Shown piece by piece: positions 23,341-31,853 of a stretch of 64,000 bases of DNA (positions within the stretch are counted from its first letter, which is position 1; each line of letters starts with the position of its first letter). Under the pieces are notes generated by a model. It was not told the origin of the DNA. It did no database searches and saw only the letters and a list, made by a program, of their open reading frames with translations. The stretch spans positions 99,443 through 163,442 of the forward strand of contig CAXULW010000008.1 of NCBI GenBank assembly GCA_964252015.1, read 5' to 3'. Origin of the DNA: CAXSBR01 sp964252015 (GTDB taxonomy: Bacteria; Actinomycetota; Actinomycetes; Mycobacteriales; Jatrophihabitantaceae). The translations under genes and the position numbers were made by a program.

Positions 23341-24198
23341 TCAGATTCCGGCTGCGGCGGTAAGGGCGCGCTTGGTGAGAACCCGGGCGAGGTGCTCGCG
23401 GTAGTCCGCCTTGGCCGACAGGTCGCTGGGCGGTGTGGTGCCGTCCGCGGCATGCTCGGCGGCCGCCACAACAGTCTCCGCCGAGGCCGGACGCCCGGCC
23501 AGCGCCTGCTCGGTGGCCGTCGCGCGCAACGGCGTCGAGCCCATGTTCGTCAGCCCCACCCGGGCTTCGGCGATCGACCCGTTGTCGCGGCGCACGACGG
23601 CGGCCACCGCGACGATGGACCACGCCTGCGCCACCCGGTTGAACTTCTCGTAGTGGGACGACCACCCCGGGCCGAGCTTGGGCACCCGGACGGCAGTGAG
23701 CAACTCGTCCGGCGACAGCGCGGTGGTCAGGTAGTCGAGGAAGAACTCCGACGCCGGGATGCGCCGCTCCCCGCCCGGCCCGACCGCCACGAACTCGCAG
23801 TCGAGGGCAAGGGCAACCGCCCCGAGGTCTCCGGCCGGATCGGCGTGCGAGAGTGCGCCGCCGAACGTGCCGCGGTGCCGCACCTGCGGATCGGCCACGG
23901 TGGCCGTCGCCTGGGCGATGAGCGGCGCGTGTTCCTGCACGAGTGCGTTGTGGATGACGTCGTGATGCGTCGTCATCGAACCGATCACGATGGCGTCAAG
24001 GTCGTCGCGAACCCCGCGAAGCTCAGGCACCCGGCCGAGATCGACGACCGTCGTCGGGTAGGCCAGCCGTAACCGCAGGATCGGTATCAGCGACTGGCCG
24101 CCGGCCATGACCTTGCCGTCCTCACCCGCTTGGCCGATCGCGGTGACGGCCTCGTCGATGGAACCGGGACGGACGTAGTCGAACGCAGCGGGGATCAC
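23341..24198 (-). CDS. coxM: FAD-binding subunit of form II CO-dehydrogenase-like enzyme
   Basis: A 285-residue medium subunit of the xanthine oxidase family. It begins MIPAAFDYVRPGSIDEAV and carries the FAD motifs AGGQSLIPILRLRL (near 32) and the second glycine box with TVADPQVRHRGTFGGALSHADPAGDL (near 100-125). It passes electrons from the iron-sulfur subunit to an acceptor. The GTG start overlaps the coxL stop (GTGA). Full length for the family. Confidence 0.93.
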   Translation of the reverse strand: MIPAAFDYVRPGSIDEAVTAIGQAGEDGKVMAGGQSLIPILRLRLAYPTTVVDLGRVPELRGVRDDLDAIVIGSMTTHHDVIHNALVQEHAPLIAQATATVADPQVRHRGTFGGALSHADPAGDLGAVALALDCEFVAVGPGGERRIPASEFFLDYLTTALSPDELLTAVRVPKLGPGWSSHYEKFNRVAQAWSIVAVAAVVRRDNGSIAEARVGLTNMGSTPLRATATEQALAGRPASAETVVAAAEHAADGTTPPSDLSAKADYREHLARVLTKRALTAAAGI

Positions 24199-26660
24199 AG
24201 CGAACCCCCATCGGTCGAGCCGTCAGAGGTGCTGGTACTCGCGCCGCCGTAGGCATTGGTGCCCTCGGTCGCCCGATCGGACTTGGCGGCGCCGTGGACG
24301 GCCCGCCAGACCCGCTCGGGTGTCGCCGGCATCTGGATGTCGTCGACCCCGAACGGCCGCAGCGCGTCGACGACGGCATTGACCACCGCCGGGGTCGAGG
24401 CGATGGTGCCGGCCTCGCCCACTCCCTTGACGCCCAAGGGATTCGTGGTCGAGGGCGTCACCGTGCGATCTGTGGTGAACGAGGGCAGATCGGCCGCGGA
24501 CGGCAGCGTGTAGTCGACGAACGTCCCCGTGGTCAGGTTGCCGGCGTCGTCGTAGACGGCCTCCTCGAACAGGGCCTGGGCGATCCCCTGAGCCAGCCCA
24601 CCGTGCACCTGGCCCTCGATGATCAGCGGGTTGATCGGCGAGCCGATGTCGTCCACGCAGACGTACTTGCGGATCTTCACCTCGCCGGTCTCGGTGTCGA
24701 GATCGACCGCGCACAGGTGCGTGCCGTGCGGGAACGAGAAGTTCTCCGGGTCATACGTTGCGTCGGAGTCCAGGCTCGGCTCCACCCCGTCGGGCAGGTT
24801 GTGCGCGGTGAACGTGGCGAACGCGACGTCACCGATACTGACCGACGACCCCGGCGATCCCTTCACCTGGAACGACCCGCCTTCGAACTCGAGGTCGTCG
24901 GCGTTGGCCTCGAGCAGATGCGCGGCGATGACGCGGGCCTTGGCCACGACCTTCTCGGCCGCCTGCACGATGGCGATCCCGCCGACCGCCAACGACCGGG
25001 AGCCGTAGGTGTCCAGGCCTTTGGGCGAGGACTGGGTGTCGCCGTGGATGATCTCGACGTCCTCGAACGGCACGCCGAGCTTGTCGGCGACGATCTGGCT
25101 GAACGCCGTCTCGTGCCCCTGCCCGTGCGCGCTGGCGCCGGTGACGACCTCGATTTTGCCGGTGGCCAGCACCCGGACCGACGCGTTCTCCCAGCCGCCG
25201 GCGCCGTAATCGAGGGAGCCGAGGACGCGCGATGGCGCCAGGCCGCACATCTCGGTGAACGTGGAGATGCCGAGTCCCAGCTGGATCGGGTCCTGCCGCT
25301 CGCGGCGCTGCTCCTGCTCGGCCCGCAACTCGTCCCAGCCGATGAGCTCGAGCGCCTTGTCCGTGGCCGCCTCATAGTTGCCGCTGTCGTAGGTGAGCCC
25401 GCAGACCGTGGTGAACGGGAACTCCTCGTGCGTGATCCAGTTCTTGCGGCGCAGTTCCATCGGGTCCAGACCGAGCTCGACCGCCAGTTCGTCCATGATC
25501 CGCTCGATGGCGAAGGTGGCCTCCGGTCGGCCCGCTCCGCGGTAGGCGTCGGTGGCGGTCTTGGTGGTGAACACGCCCTCGCAGACGAAGCGGTACGACG
25601 GGAACTTGTAGATAGCCGGGAACATGAACGCGCCCAGGATCGGCACGCCCGGGCCGACGAGGCGCAGGTAGGCGCCCATGTCGGCGAACAGGTGGACGTC
25701 CAGCCCGGTGACGGTGCCGTCGCGCTTCGCCGTGATCGTGATGTCCTGGATCTGGTCTCGGCCGTGGTGGGCCGACATCAGCGACTCGGAGCGGGACTCG
25801 GTGTACTTGGCCGGCTTGCCGAGCTTGCGCGCGACCAGCGTGGTGATGATCTCCTCGGGGGTCACCGGGATCTTGCCGCCGAAACCGCCACCGACGTCGG
25901 GGGCGACGACGCGCACCTTGTGCTCGGGGATACCGAGGGTGAGCGCGAGCATCGTGCGCAGGATGTGCGGCACCTGGGTCGAGGAGTGCATGACGACGCC
26001 CTCGCCGACCGGCTGCACCACGGTGGATCTCGGCTCCATGAAGGCCGGGATCAGCCGTTGCTGGAGGAACCGGCGTTTGACCGTGACCTCGGCCTCGGCC
26101 AGGGCGGCCTCGATCGGCGCACCGGTGCCGGCCGCGCCGGACTCGAACGCCCACGTGTAGGACCGGTTCGACGTCGTGTTGGGGTGCACGAGGTCCGCGC
26201 CCTCGGCCAGCGCGGCCTCCATGTTCATGACGGCCGGCAACGGTTCGTACTCGACGTCGATGCCCTCCAGCGCGTCCTGGGCGCTGACCTTGTCACGCGC
26301 GGCGATGACCGCGACCGCTTCGCCGACGTGGTTGACCTGCGTTACCGCCAGGCTGGGCGCGCCAGGGTTGACCATGTCCGGGGTGACCGGCCACGCGCAG
26401 GGCAGGTTGCCCTGGGTGTCAGCGAAGTCCTGACCGGTGTAGACCGCGATCACCCCCGGGCGTTTCTTCGCCTCGGACGTGTCGATCGAAACGATCTTCG
26501 CGTGGGCCATCGGGCTGCGCAGGATGGCCAGGTGGAGCATCCCGGGCAGGGTCATGTTGTCGGTCCAGGTCGTGCGACCGGTGATGAGGTGCTGGTCCTC
26601 CTTGCGCCGGCGGGCCCGTCCGATCTCGGCGGTGGCCGGGGCGTCTTCGACGGCGGTCAT
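24195..26660 (-). CDS. coxL: Molybdenum-binding large subunit, form II CoxL-like
   Basis: An 821-residue large subunit of the xanthine oxidase/CO dehydrogenase family, which binds the molybdopterin-cytosine-dinucleotide cofactor. The active-site loop reads TDAYRGAGRPEATF, the form II signature AYRGAGR. True aerobic CO dehydrogenase (form I) has AYXCSFR, so the natural substrate may be another aldehyde, purine or heteroaromatic. The catalytic glutamate region is GVGEAGTIASTP near residue 750. The ATG at 26660 overlaps the coxS stop. The last 30 residues are Ser/Thr/Gly-rich. Confidence 0.92.
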   Translation of the reverse strand: MTAVEDAPATAEIGRARRRKEDQHLITGRTTWTDNMTLPGMLHLAILRSPMAHAKIVSIDTSEAKKRPGVIAVYTGQDFADTQGNLPCAWPVTPDMVNPGAPSLAVTQVNHVGEAVAVIAARDKVSAQDALEGIDVEYEPLPAVMNMEAALAEGADLVHPNTTSNRSYTWAFESGAAGTGAPIEAALAEAEVTVKRRFLQQRLIPAFMEPRSTVVQPVGEGVVMHSSTQVPHILRTMLALTLGIPEHKVRVVAPDVGGGFGGKIPVTPEEIITTLVARKLGKPAKYTESRSESLMSAHHGRDQIQDITITAKRDGTVTGLDVHLFADMGAYLRLVGPGVPILGAFMFPAIYKFPSYRFVCEGVFTTKTATDAYRGAGRPEATFAIERIMDELAVELGLDPMELRRKNWITHEEFPFTTVCGLTYDSGNYEAATDKALELIGWDELRAEQEQRRERQDPIQLGLGISTFTEMCGLAPSRVLGSLDYGAGGWENASVRVLATGKIEVVTGASAHGQGHETAFSQIVADKLGVPFEDVEIIHGDTQSSPKGLDTYGSRSLAVGGIAIVQAAEKVVAKARVIAAHLLEANADDLEFEGGSFQVKGSPGSSVSIGDVAFATFTAHNLPDGVEPSLDSDATYDPENFSFPHGTHLCAVDLDTETGEVKIRKYVCVDDIGSPINPLIIEGQVHGGLAQGIAQALFEEAVYDDAGNLTTGTFVDYTLPSAADLPSFTTDRTVTPSTTNPLGVKGVGEAGTIASTPAVVNAVVDALRPFGVDDIQMPATPERVWRAVHGAAKSDRATEGTNAYGGASTSTSDGSTDGGSL

Positions 26661-27136
26661 GAGCGGGCTCCAGCGGCGGCGGATGCGGCGGCCTGCACGG
26701 CCTTGACGATGTTCTGGTACCCCGTACAGCGGCAGAGGTTGCCCTCGATGCCTTCCCTGATCTCGGCTTCGGACGGGTTCGGGTTGTTCTGGAGCAGATC
26801 ACGGCAGGCCATGATCATCCCCGGCGTGCAGTAACCGCACTGCAGGGCGTGGTTCTCGTGGAACGCTTGCTGCATCGGATGCAGCGTGCCGTCCTCGGCC
26901 TGCAGGCCCTCGATGGTGATCACCTCGGCGCCGTCGGCCTGCACGGCCAGCACGGTGCAGCTCTTCACGCTCTGCCCGTCGAGGGAGACGGTGCAGGCCC
27001 CGCAGTTGCTGGTGTCGCAGCCGACGACGGTGCCCACCTTGCCGAGTTGCTCGCGCAAATAGTGGACGAGCAGGGTGCGAGGCTCGACCTCGTCGGTGTA
27101 GGCAATCGCGTCGACAGTGAGGTCAATCCGGGTCAT
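26657..27136 (-). CDS. coxS: 2Fe-2S subunit of form II CO-dehydrogenase-like enzyme
   Basis: A 159-residue small subunit with both [2Fe-2S] sites. The plant-type site is CDTSNCGACTVSLDG with a later cysteine in VKSCTVLA; the second is CGYCTPGMIM plus CRCTGYQN. It transfers electrons from the Mo site to the flavin. Order S-L-M-G on the minus strand with overlapping starts shows a single transcript. It begins 51 bp after the stop of the XdhC-like gene. Confidence 0.94.
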   Translation of the reverse strand: MTRIDLTVDAIAYTDEVEPRTLLVHYLREQLGKVGTVVGCDTSNCGACTVSLDGQSVKSCTVLAVQADGAEVITIEGLQAEDGTLHPMQQAFHENHALQCGYCTPGMIMACRDLLQNNPNPSEAEIREGIEGNLCRCTGYQNIVKAVQAAASAAAGARS

Positions 27137-27187
27137 TACGCCTCCAGTAGGTCGGTGTTTCCGGACGCTACTGGGCTGTGACCCAGA

Positions 27188-28354
27188 TTACGAGGGGGCC
27201 GGTGCCGACGGCTCGGGGGGTGTCGGCGCGACGCCGCGTTCGCGGTGGATCGGACCGTCGATCTGCCGCAGTTGCGATCCGGAGCCACCCCAGCGGTGGG
27301 CGATGATCTCGGCGACGACGGACACCGCGGTCTCCTCCGGAGTGCGCGCGCCCACGTCGAGACCGATCGGTGCGTGTAACCGGGCCAGTTCCTCGTCGGT
27401 GAGCCCGAGTTCGCGCAGGCGGGCCTCGCGATCGTCGTTGGTGCGGCGCGACCCCATCGCGCCGACGTAAGCCAGCGGCATGCGCAGCGCCAGCTCGAGC
27501 AGCGGGACGTCGAACTTCGGGTCGTGGGTGAGCACGCAGACCACCGTGCGCTCGTCGATCTCGTCGCTCTCGTAGGCCTTCTCCAGGTAGCGGTGCGGCC
27601 ATTCCACGATGACCTCGTCGGCGTCGGGGAACCGCTTGGGCGTGGCGAACGTCGCCCGGGCGTCGCACACGGTGACGCGGTACCCGAGGAACGCGCCGAT
27701 CCTGGCCACCGCGGCCGCGAAGTCGATCGCGCCGAAGACGATCATTCGCGGGCGGGGTGCGTAGGCAGCGACGAACACGGCAATGTCGTCGCCGCGTCGC
27801 TCCCCGTCGGGTCCGTAGTGGACGATGCCGGTAAGGCCCTGCTGAAGCATGCCGACCACGTCGTCGTGCACGGCGGCGTCCAGGCGGTCGCTGCCCAGCG
27901 TGCCGGTGGTGACGCCGTCCTGCATGACCAGCCGGCGACCGGCGCGATCCCCGCCGGGAACGTCGGTGATCAGGGTGGCCACCGCGACCGGCCGGCCCGC
28001 GCGGATGTCGTCGGCGATGTCACCGAGTTCGGGGAAGCTCGCGTGGTCGACCTGCTCGACGAACACGTCGATGATGCCGCCGCAGGTCAGGCCGACGGCG
28101 AACGCGTCGTCGTCGCTGACGCCGTAGCGCTGCAGGACCGGCTCGCCGGTGTCGCGCGCCGCTTCGGCCAGTTCGTACACGGCACCCTCGACGCAGCCGC
28201 CGGAGACGCTGCCGACCACGGTGCCGTCCGGACCGACGAGCATGGACGCGCCGGGCTGGCGGGGCGAGGACTTCCACGTGCCGACGACCGTGCCGACGCC
28301 GACGGACTCGCCGGCCCGCCACCAGGCCTCGAGTTCGGTCATGACATCACGCAC
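27188..28354 (-). CDS. coxF: XdhC/CoxF-type molybdoenzyme maturation factor
   Basis: A 388-residue protein of the XdhC/CoxI/CoxF family, which binds and sulfurates or protects the Mo cofactor before insertion. The N-terminal XdhC domain shows VGTVVGTWKSSPRQPGASML and the conserved SVSGGCVEGAVYE, and near 100 LTCGGIIDVFVE. A Rossmann-type C-terminal domain follows (PRMIVFGAIDFAAAVARIG, YVGAMGSRRTNDDR). The GTG at 28354 overlaps the coxE stop region by 8 bp. Confidence 0.9.
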   Translation of the reverse strand: MRDVMTELEAWWRAGESVGVGTVVGTWKSSPRQPGASMLVGPDGTVVGSVSGGCVEGAVYELAEAARDTGEPVLQRYGVSDDDAFAVGLTCGGIIDVFVEQVDHASFPELGDIADDIRAGRPVAVATLITDVPGGDRAGRRLVMQDGVTTGTLGSDRLDAAVHDDVVGMLQQGLTGIVHYGPDGERRGDDIAVFVAAYAPRPRMIVFGAIDFAAAVARIGAFLGYRVTVCDARATFATPKRFPDADEVIVEWPHRYLEKAYESDEIDERTVVCVLTHDPKFDVPLLELALRMPLAYVGAMGSRRTNDDREARLRELGLTDEELARLHAPIGLDVGARTPEETAVSVVAEIIAHRWGGSGSQLRQIDGPIHRERGVAPTPPEPSAPAPS

Positions 28355-29498
28355 GGGAGATCACCTCGGCGACACTGCGCAAAGCTTCGAAGCTGTGGCC
28401 GGCGACCAGTTCGTCGATCACCGGCAGGGCCGCCAACATACCTCCGGTCAGGGGCGCGAAGCCGGTCTTGCCGCGGTGCGGGTTGATCCACACGATGCGG
28501 TGCGCGAGCCGGGCCAGCCGGGCCATCTGCTCGGCCAGTAGAGCCGCGTCGCCGCGCTCCCAGCCGTCGGAGGCGATGACGACGACGGCTTGGCGCGCCG
28601 TTCCGCGTTGGCCCCAGAGGTCGAGGAACGCCTGCAGCGACTCGCCGAGGCGGGTGCCGCCGCTCCAGTCGGGGACGGCCGTGCCGGCGGCGGTCAGCGC
28701 CCGGTCGGGATCACGCAGCCGTAGTTGGCGGGTGATCCGGGTGAGCCGGGTGCTGACCGTGAACACCTCCGTGCTCTGCGGCGCCACCCGGACGGCGGCG
28801 TGGGCGAATCGCAGCAGCACGTCAGCGTAGGGCCCCATCGAGCCGCTGACGTCGAGCAGCAGCACGAGCCGGCGGGGTTTGTCGCGGTGCCGGTCGTACA
28901 CGAGCCGGCCGGGTTCACCGCCGTCGCGGAGCATGGCCCGCACCGTGCGACCCAGGTCGAGGCGTTCGTGGCCATGTCGGTCGCGGCGCAACGTGGCGCG
29001 CCGGCCCATCTTCGGGGTGAGCAGAGCGATCATGCGGTTGATCTCGTCGCGTTCGAGCTCGGTGAGGGTGGCGACGTCGCGGTGGCGCAGCACCTCGGCG
29101 TCGGTGGCCGCCGTCGCCAGCGACTGCTCGTCGTCAGCCGCGGCGCCGTCGTCCGCGGCCGTGCTGATCGATCGCAGCACCACCGAGTTGGGGCCGGCCG
29201 GCGGCGTCGGTTCCGGCCGGGCCGGGATCCGGCCGCGAAACCAGAGATCGAACAGGGCGTCGAAGCGCGGCAGGTCGTCCGGCTCGGAACACAGCGACAA
29301 CCGGGCCGCCCAGTACAGGGCTTGCGCGTCCATGACGTCGACGTGGGCCAGGGCCTGCAGGCTGGTGGTCAGCCGCACCCGGTCGGCGGCCACGCCGGCG
29401 TCGCGCAGCGCGTGCGCGAACCCCGTCATCGCCAGCACCAGATCAGGCTCGGCCGCGGTCGTCATCGGGAGACGGGCGTCATCGGGAGACGGCGTCAT
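28347..29498 (-). CDS. coxE: CoxE-like VWA-domain protein
   Basis: A 383-residue protein of the CoxE family. The C-terminal von Willebrand A domain has the MIDAS motif DVSGSMGP near residue 225 (RRLVLLLDVSGSMGPYADVLLRF), then the threonine region WSGGTRLGESL and VVIASDGWERGD. CoxE works with the CoxD AAA+ ATPase to activate the Mo-Cu or Mo active site. The ATG at 29498 overlaps the coxD stop; the much longer frame to 30395 is an out-of-frame reading of coxD and is rejected. Confidence 0.9.
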   Translation of the reverse strand: MTPSPDDARLPMTTAAEPDLVLAMTGFAHALRDAGVAADRVRLTTSLQALAHVDVMDAQALYWAARLSLCSEPDDLPRFDALFDLWFRGRIPARPEPTPPAGPNSVVLRSISTAADDGAAADDEQSLATAATDAEVLRHRDVATLTELERDEINRMIALLTPKMGRRATLRRDRHGHERLDLGRTVRAMLRDGGEPGRLVYDRHRDKPRRLVLLLDVSGSMGPYADVLLRFAHAAVRVAPQSTEVFTVSTRLTRITRQLRLRDPDRALTAAGTAVPDWSGGTRLGESLQAFLDLWGQRGTARQAVVVIASDGWERGDAALLAEQMARLARLAHRIVWINPHRGKTGFAPLTGGMLAALPVIDELVAGHSFEALRSVAEVISRA

Positions 29499-30379
29499 CG
29501 GCTGAGCAGCGCCGCCAACTCCGGCAGGACCTCGCGGCGTACGCGGAGCTGATCTTCGTGGTACTTCACCGCGGCGCCCAGAGTCGCGGCGGCCGTCTCG
29601 TCGTCGAGCCGGGTCGCGCCGAGCACGAGCAGGGCCTGGGCCCAGTCGACGGTCTCGGCCACGCCCGGCGGTTTGAGCAGTCCCATCTCGCGCATCCGGC
29701 GGACCGCGGTGGCGACGTCGCGGGCCAGTTGGTCCGACACCTCGGGAAGGTGGCGCCGGACGATCTCGACCTCGCGGGCGAAGTCCGGGTGGGCCACCCA
29801 GTGGTACAGGCAGCGCCGCTTGAGCGCGTCGTGCACCTCCCGCGTCCGGTTCGAGGTCAGCACGACCAGGGGTGGAACCTGGGCCCGGATCGTGCCCAGC
29901 TCGGGAATGCTGACCGCGTTGTCGGCCAGCACTTCCAGCAGGAACGCCTCGAACTCGTCGTCGGCCCGGTCGATCTCGTCGATCAACAACACCGAGGGAC
30001 TGCGCTCCAGCGCGCGCAGGATCGGCCGCGCGATCAGGAACCGCCGGTCGTACAGCGAGGCCTCGAGCTCGGCGGTGTCGGCCTGATCGCCGGTGGCCCG
30101 CAGGTGCAGGATCTGGCGCGGGAAGTCCCAGTCGTAGAGCGCCTGGCTCGAATCGATGCCCTCGTAGCACTGCAGCCGAACCAGCTCCGCGCCGGTGATC
30201 TGCGCCAGCGCCTGGGCCAGTGCGGTTTTCCCCACACCGGGGTCGCCTTCCAGGAAGAGCGGACGGCCCATCGCCATGGCCAGGAAGGCAGCGGTTGCCA
30301 CGCCGGTGTCGGCGAGGTAGCCGGCCTGATCGAGGGCGTCGGCCACCTGCTTGGGATCGGTGAAAGATGCAGACGGCAT
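29495..30379 (-). CDS. coxD: CoxD-like MoxR AAA+ ATPase
   Basis: A 294-residue MoxR-type AAA+ ATPase. Walker A is GDPGVGKTALAQAL near residue 46, Walker B VLLIDEIDRADDEFEAFLLEVL near 110, and a sensor-1 region VVLTSNRTRE near 150. In CO dehydrogenase clusters CoxD acts with CoxE in cofactor maturation. It is the first gene of the coxDEFSLMG operon, divergent from moaA with a 90-bp intergenic region. Confidence 0.92.
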   Translation of the reverse strand: MPSASFTDPKQVADALDQAGYLADTGVATAAFLAMAMGRPLFLEGDPGVGKTALAQALAQITGAELVRLQCYEGIDSSQALYDWDFPRQILHLRATGDQADTAELEASLYDRRFLIARPILRALERSPSVLLIDEIDRADDEFEAFLLEVLADNAVSIPELGTIRAQVPPLVVLTSNRTREVHDALKRRCLYHWVAHPDFAREVEIVRRHLPEVSDQLARDVATAVRRMREMGLLKPPGVAETVDWAQALLVLGATRLDDETAAATLGAAVKYHEDQLRVRREVLPELAALLSR

Positions 30380-30469
30380 GCAGCGAGCATCTCATCCTGG
30401 GCCTGCGCGCCTACCCTCGCGAGCATGACGCCGACCCGGCTGGCGGCCTTTGTCACATAGGGTGCCCAG
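30380..30469. promoter_or_regulatory. Divergent promoter region coxD / moaA
   Basis: Ninety bases serve both operons. On the plus strand TAGGGT (30458-30463) lies 6 bp before the moaA ATG and could be a -10 for a leaderless transcript. No operator is obvious. Confidence 0.35.
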
Positions 30470-31483
30470 ATGACCACCCTTCGGCCGGCACCGCTGGCGC
30501 TGGCCGACCGCCACGGGCGGGTGGCGACGGATCTGAGGGTTTCGCTCACCGACCGCTGCAACTTGCGCTGTACCTACTGCATGCCGGCCGACGGCCTGCC
30601 CTGGCTCCCCCGCACCGAGTTGCTCGACGACGCCGAGATCAGCCGGCTCATCCGCATCGCGGTCGAGCTGCTCGGTATCCGCGAGGTGCGCTTCACCGGC
30701 GGCGAGCCACTGCTGCGACCGGGCCTGGAGCAGATCATCGCCGCCGCCAGTGCCCTGGACCCGAAGCCCGAACTGTCGCTGACCACCAACGGCATCGGCC
30801 TGGCCCGCCGCGCCGGTGCCTTGGCCCAGAGCGGTCTCACCCGTCTCAACGTCTCACTCGACACGCTGCAGCCCGACCGGTTCCACCGGTTGACCCGGCG
30901 CGACCGGCTGGCTGACGTGCTCGCCGGCCTCGATGCCGCCGCACGGGCAGGTTTGCGCCCGATCAAGGTGAACACTGTCCTCATGCGCGGCGTCAACGAC
31001 GACGAAGCGCCGCAGCTGCTGCGGTTCTGCCTCGATCACGGGTTCGACCTGCGCTTCATCGAGCAGATGCCACTCGATGCCGATCACACCTGGCGCCGCG
31101 ACAACATGATCACCGCGGCCGAGATCCTGGACAGCCTCGGCGCCCAGTTCCGGCTCAGCCCGGTGGCCGAGCCACGCGGAAGCGCGCCGGCCGAGCGGTG
31201 GTTGGTCGACGGCGGCCCGGCGACGGTCGGCGTCATCGGCTCGGTCACCCGCCCGTTCTGCTCCGCCTGCGTGCGCACCCGCCTCACCGCCGACGGCCAG
31301 ATTCGCAACTGCCTGTTCAGCACGGCCGAAACCGACTTGCGCGGCCTCCTGCGCGAGGGGGCAGCTGACCACCTGGTGGCCGAGCGCTGGCGTCAGGCGA
31401 TGTGGGGCAAGGCCGCCGGGCACGGAATCGACACCCCCGGGTTCGGTGCCGCCAGTCGGTCGATGAGCGCCATCGGCGGCTGA
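30470..31483 (+). CDS. moaA: GTP 3',8-cyclase (molybdenum cofactor synthesis)
   Basis: A 337-residue radical SAM enzyme that makes the first molybdopterin intermediate from GTP. The N-terminal cluster motif is LTDRCNLRCTYCMP (CxxxCxxC, near residue 28). The C-terminal cluster has FCSACVRTRLTADGQIRNCLF (near 265-285), and the protein ends GIDTPGFGAASRSMSAIGG with the conserved double-glycine tail. Its place between two molybdoenzyme clusters indicates supply of cofactor to them. Confidence 0.96.
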   Translation: MTTLRPAPLALADRHGRVATDLRVSLTDRCNLRCTYCMPADGLPWLPRTELLDDAEISRLIRIAVELLGIREVRFTGGEPLLRPGLEQIIAAASALDPKPELSLTTNGIGLARRAGALAQSGLTRLNVSLDTLQPDRFHRLTRRDRLADVLAGLDAAARAGLRPIKVNTVLMRGVNDDEAPQLLRFCLDHGFDLRFIEQMPLDADHTWRRDNMITAAEILDSLGAQFRLSPVAEPRGSAPAERWLVDGGPATVGVIGSVTRPFCSACVRTRLTADGQIRNCLFSTAETDLRGLLREGAADHLVAERWRQAMWGKAAGHGIDTPGFGAASRSMSAIGG

Positions 31484-31486
31484 GCG

Positions 31487-31732
31487 GTGCCGAGGCTCAC
31501 CGTGCGCTACTTCGCCGCGGCTCGCGCGGCGGCGGGCTTGGCCGGCGAGACCGTCGACGCCGGCTGTGTCGACGATGCCGTGGCCATCCTGTGCTCCCGC
31601 CACGACGACCGGTTCGCGATCGTGGTCAAGGTCAGCAGCCTGCTGCTCGACGGCACCCTGGTCAGCGACGGCCAGGCGGCCCTGCTGGGCGACGCCGAGC
31701 TCGACGTCCTGCCCCCGTTCGCCGGCGGGTGA
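31487..31732 (+). CDS. moaD: MoaD-like molybdopterin synthase sulfur carrier
   Basis: An 81-residue ubiquitin-like protein ending PPFAGG; the C-terminal Gly-Gly is thiocarboxylated to deliver sulfur to molybdopterin. It starts with GTG 3 bp after moaA. The beta-grasp pattern (LTVRYFAAARAAAG, then LDVLPPFAGG) is typical. moaE is not in the window. Confidence 0.93.
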   Translation: MPRLTVRYFAAARAAAGLAGETVDAGCVDDAVAILCSRHDDRFAIVVKVSSLLLDGTLVSDGQAALLGDAELDVLPPFAGG

Positions 31733-31853
31733 CCGTTCCGACTTCGCGCCCGTCCGGGACGCGCTGGGCGGCTCGCCCGCGGCCCTGGCGGGCGCGCAGT
31801 TGAGGTCGGTGCGGCCGGACTATTGTCGCGTTGATGGAATCGTCGGCGCGGGA

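Noticed and set aside
24195..26660. True (form I) carbon monoxide dehydrogenase
   Set aside because: The active-site loop is AYRGAGR, the form II type, instead of AYXCSFR; the same holds for 31854-34169.
24294..26834. 846-codon open frame on the plus strand opposite coxL
   Set aside because: Lies fully antisense to coxL and coxS, is Arg/Gly/Asp/Val-rich, lacks domains and a ribosome site; a high-GC shadow frame.
29498..30395. N-terminal extension of the CoxE frame across coxD
   Set aside because: Out-of-frame reading of coxD; the overlap ATGA at 29498 marks the true start.
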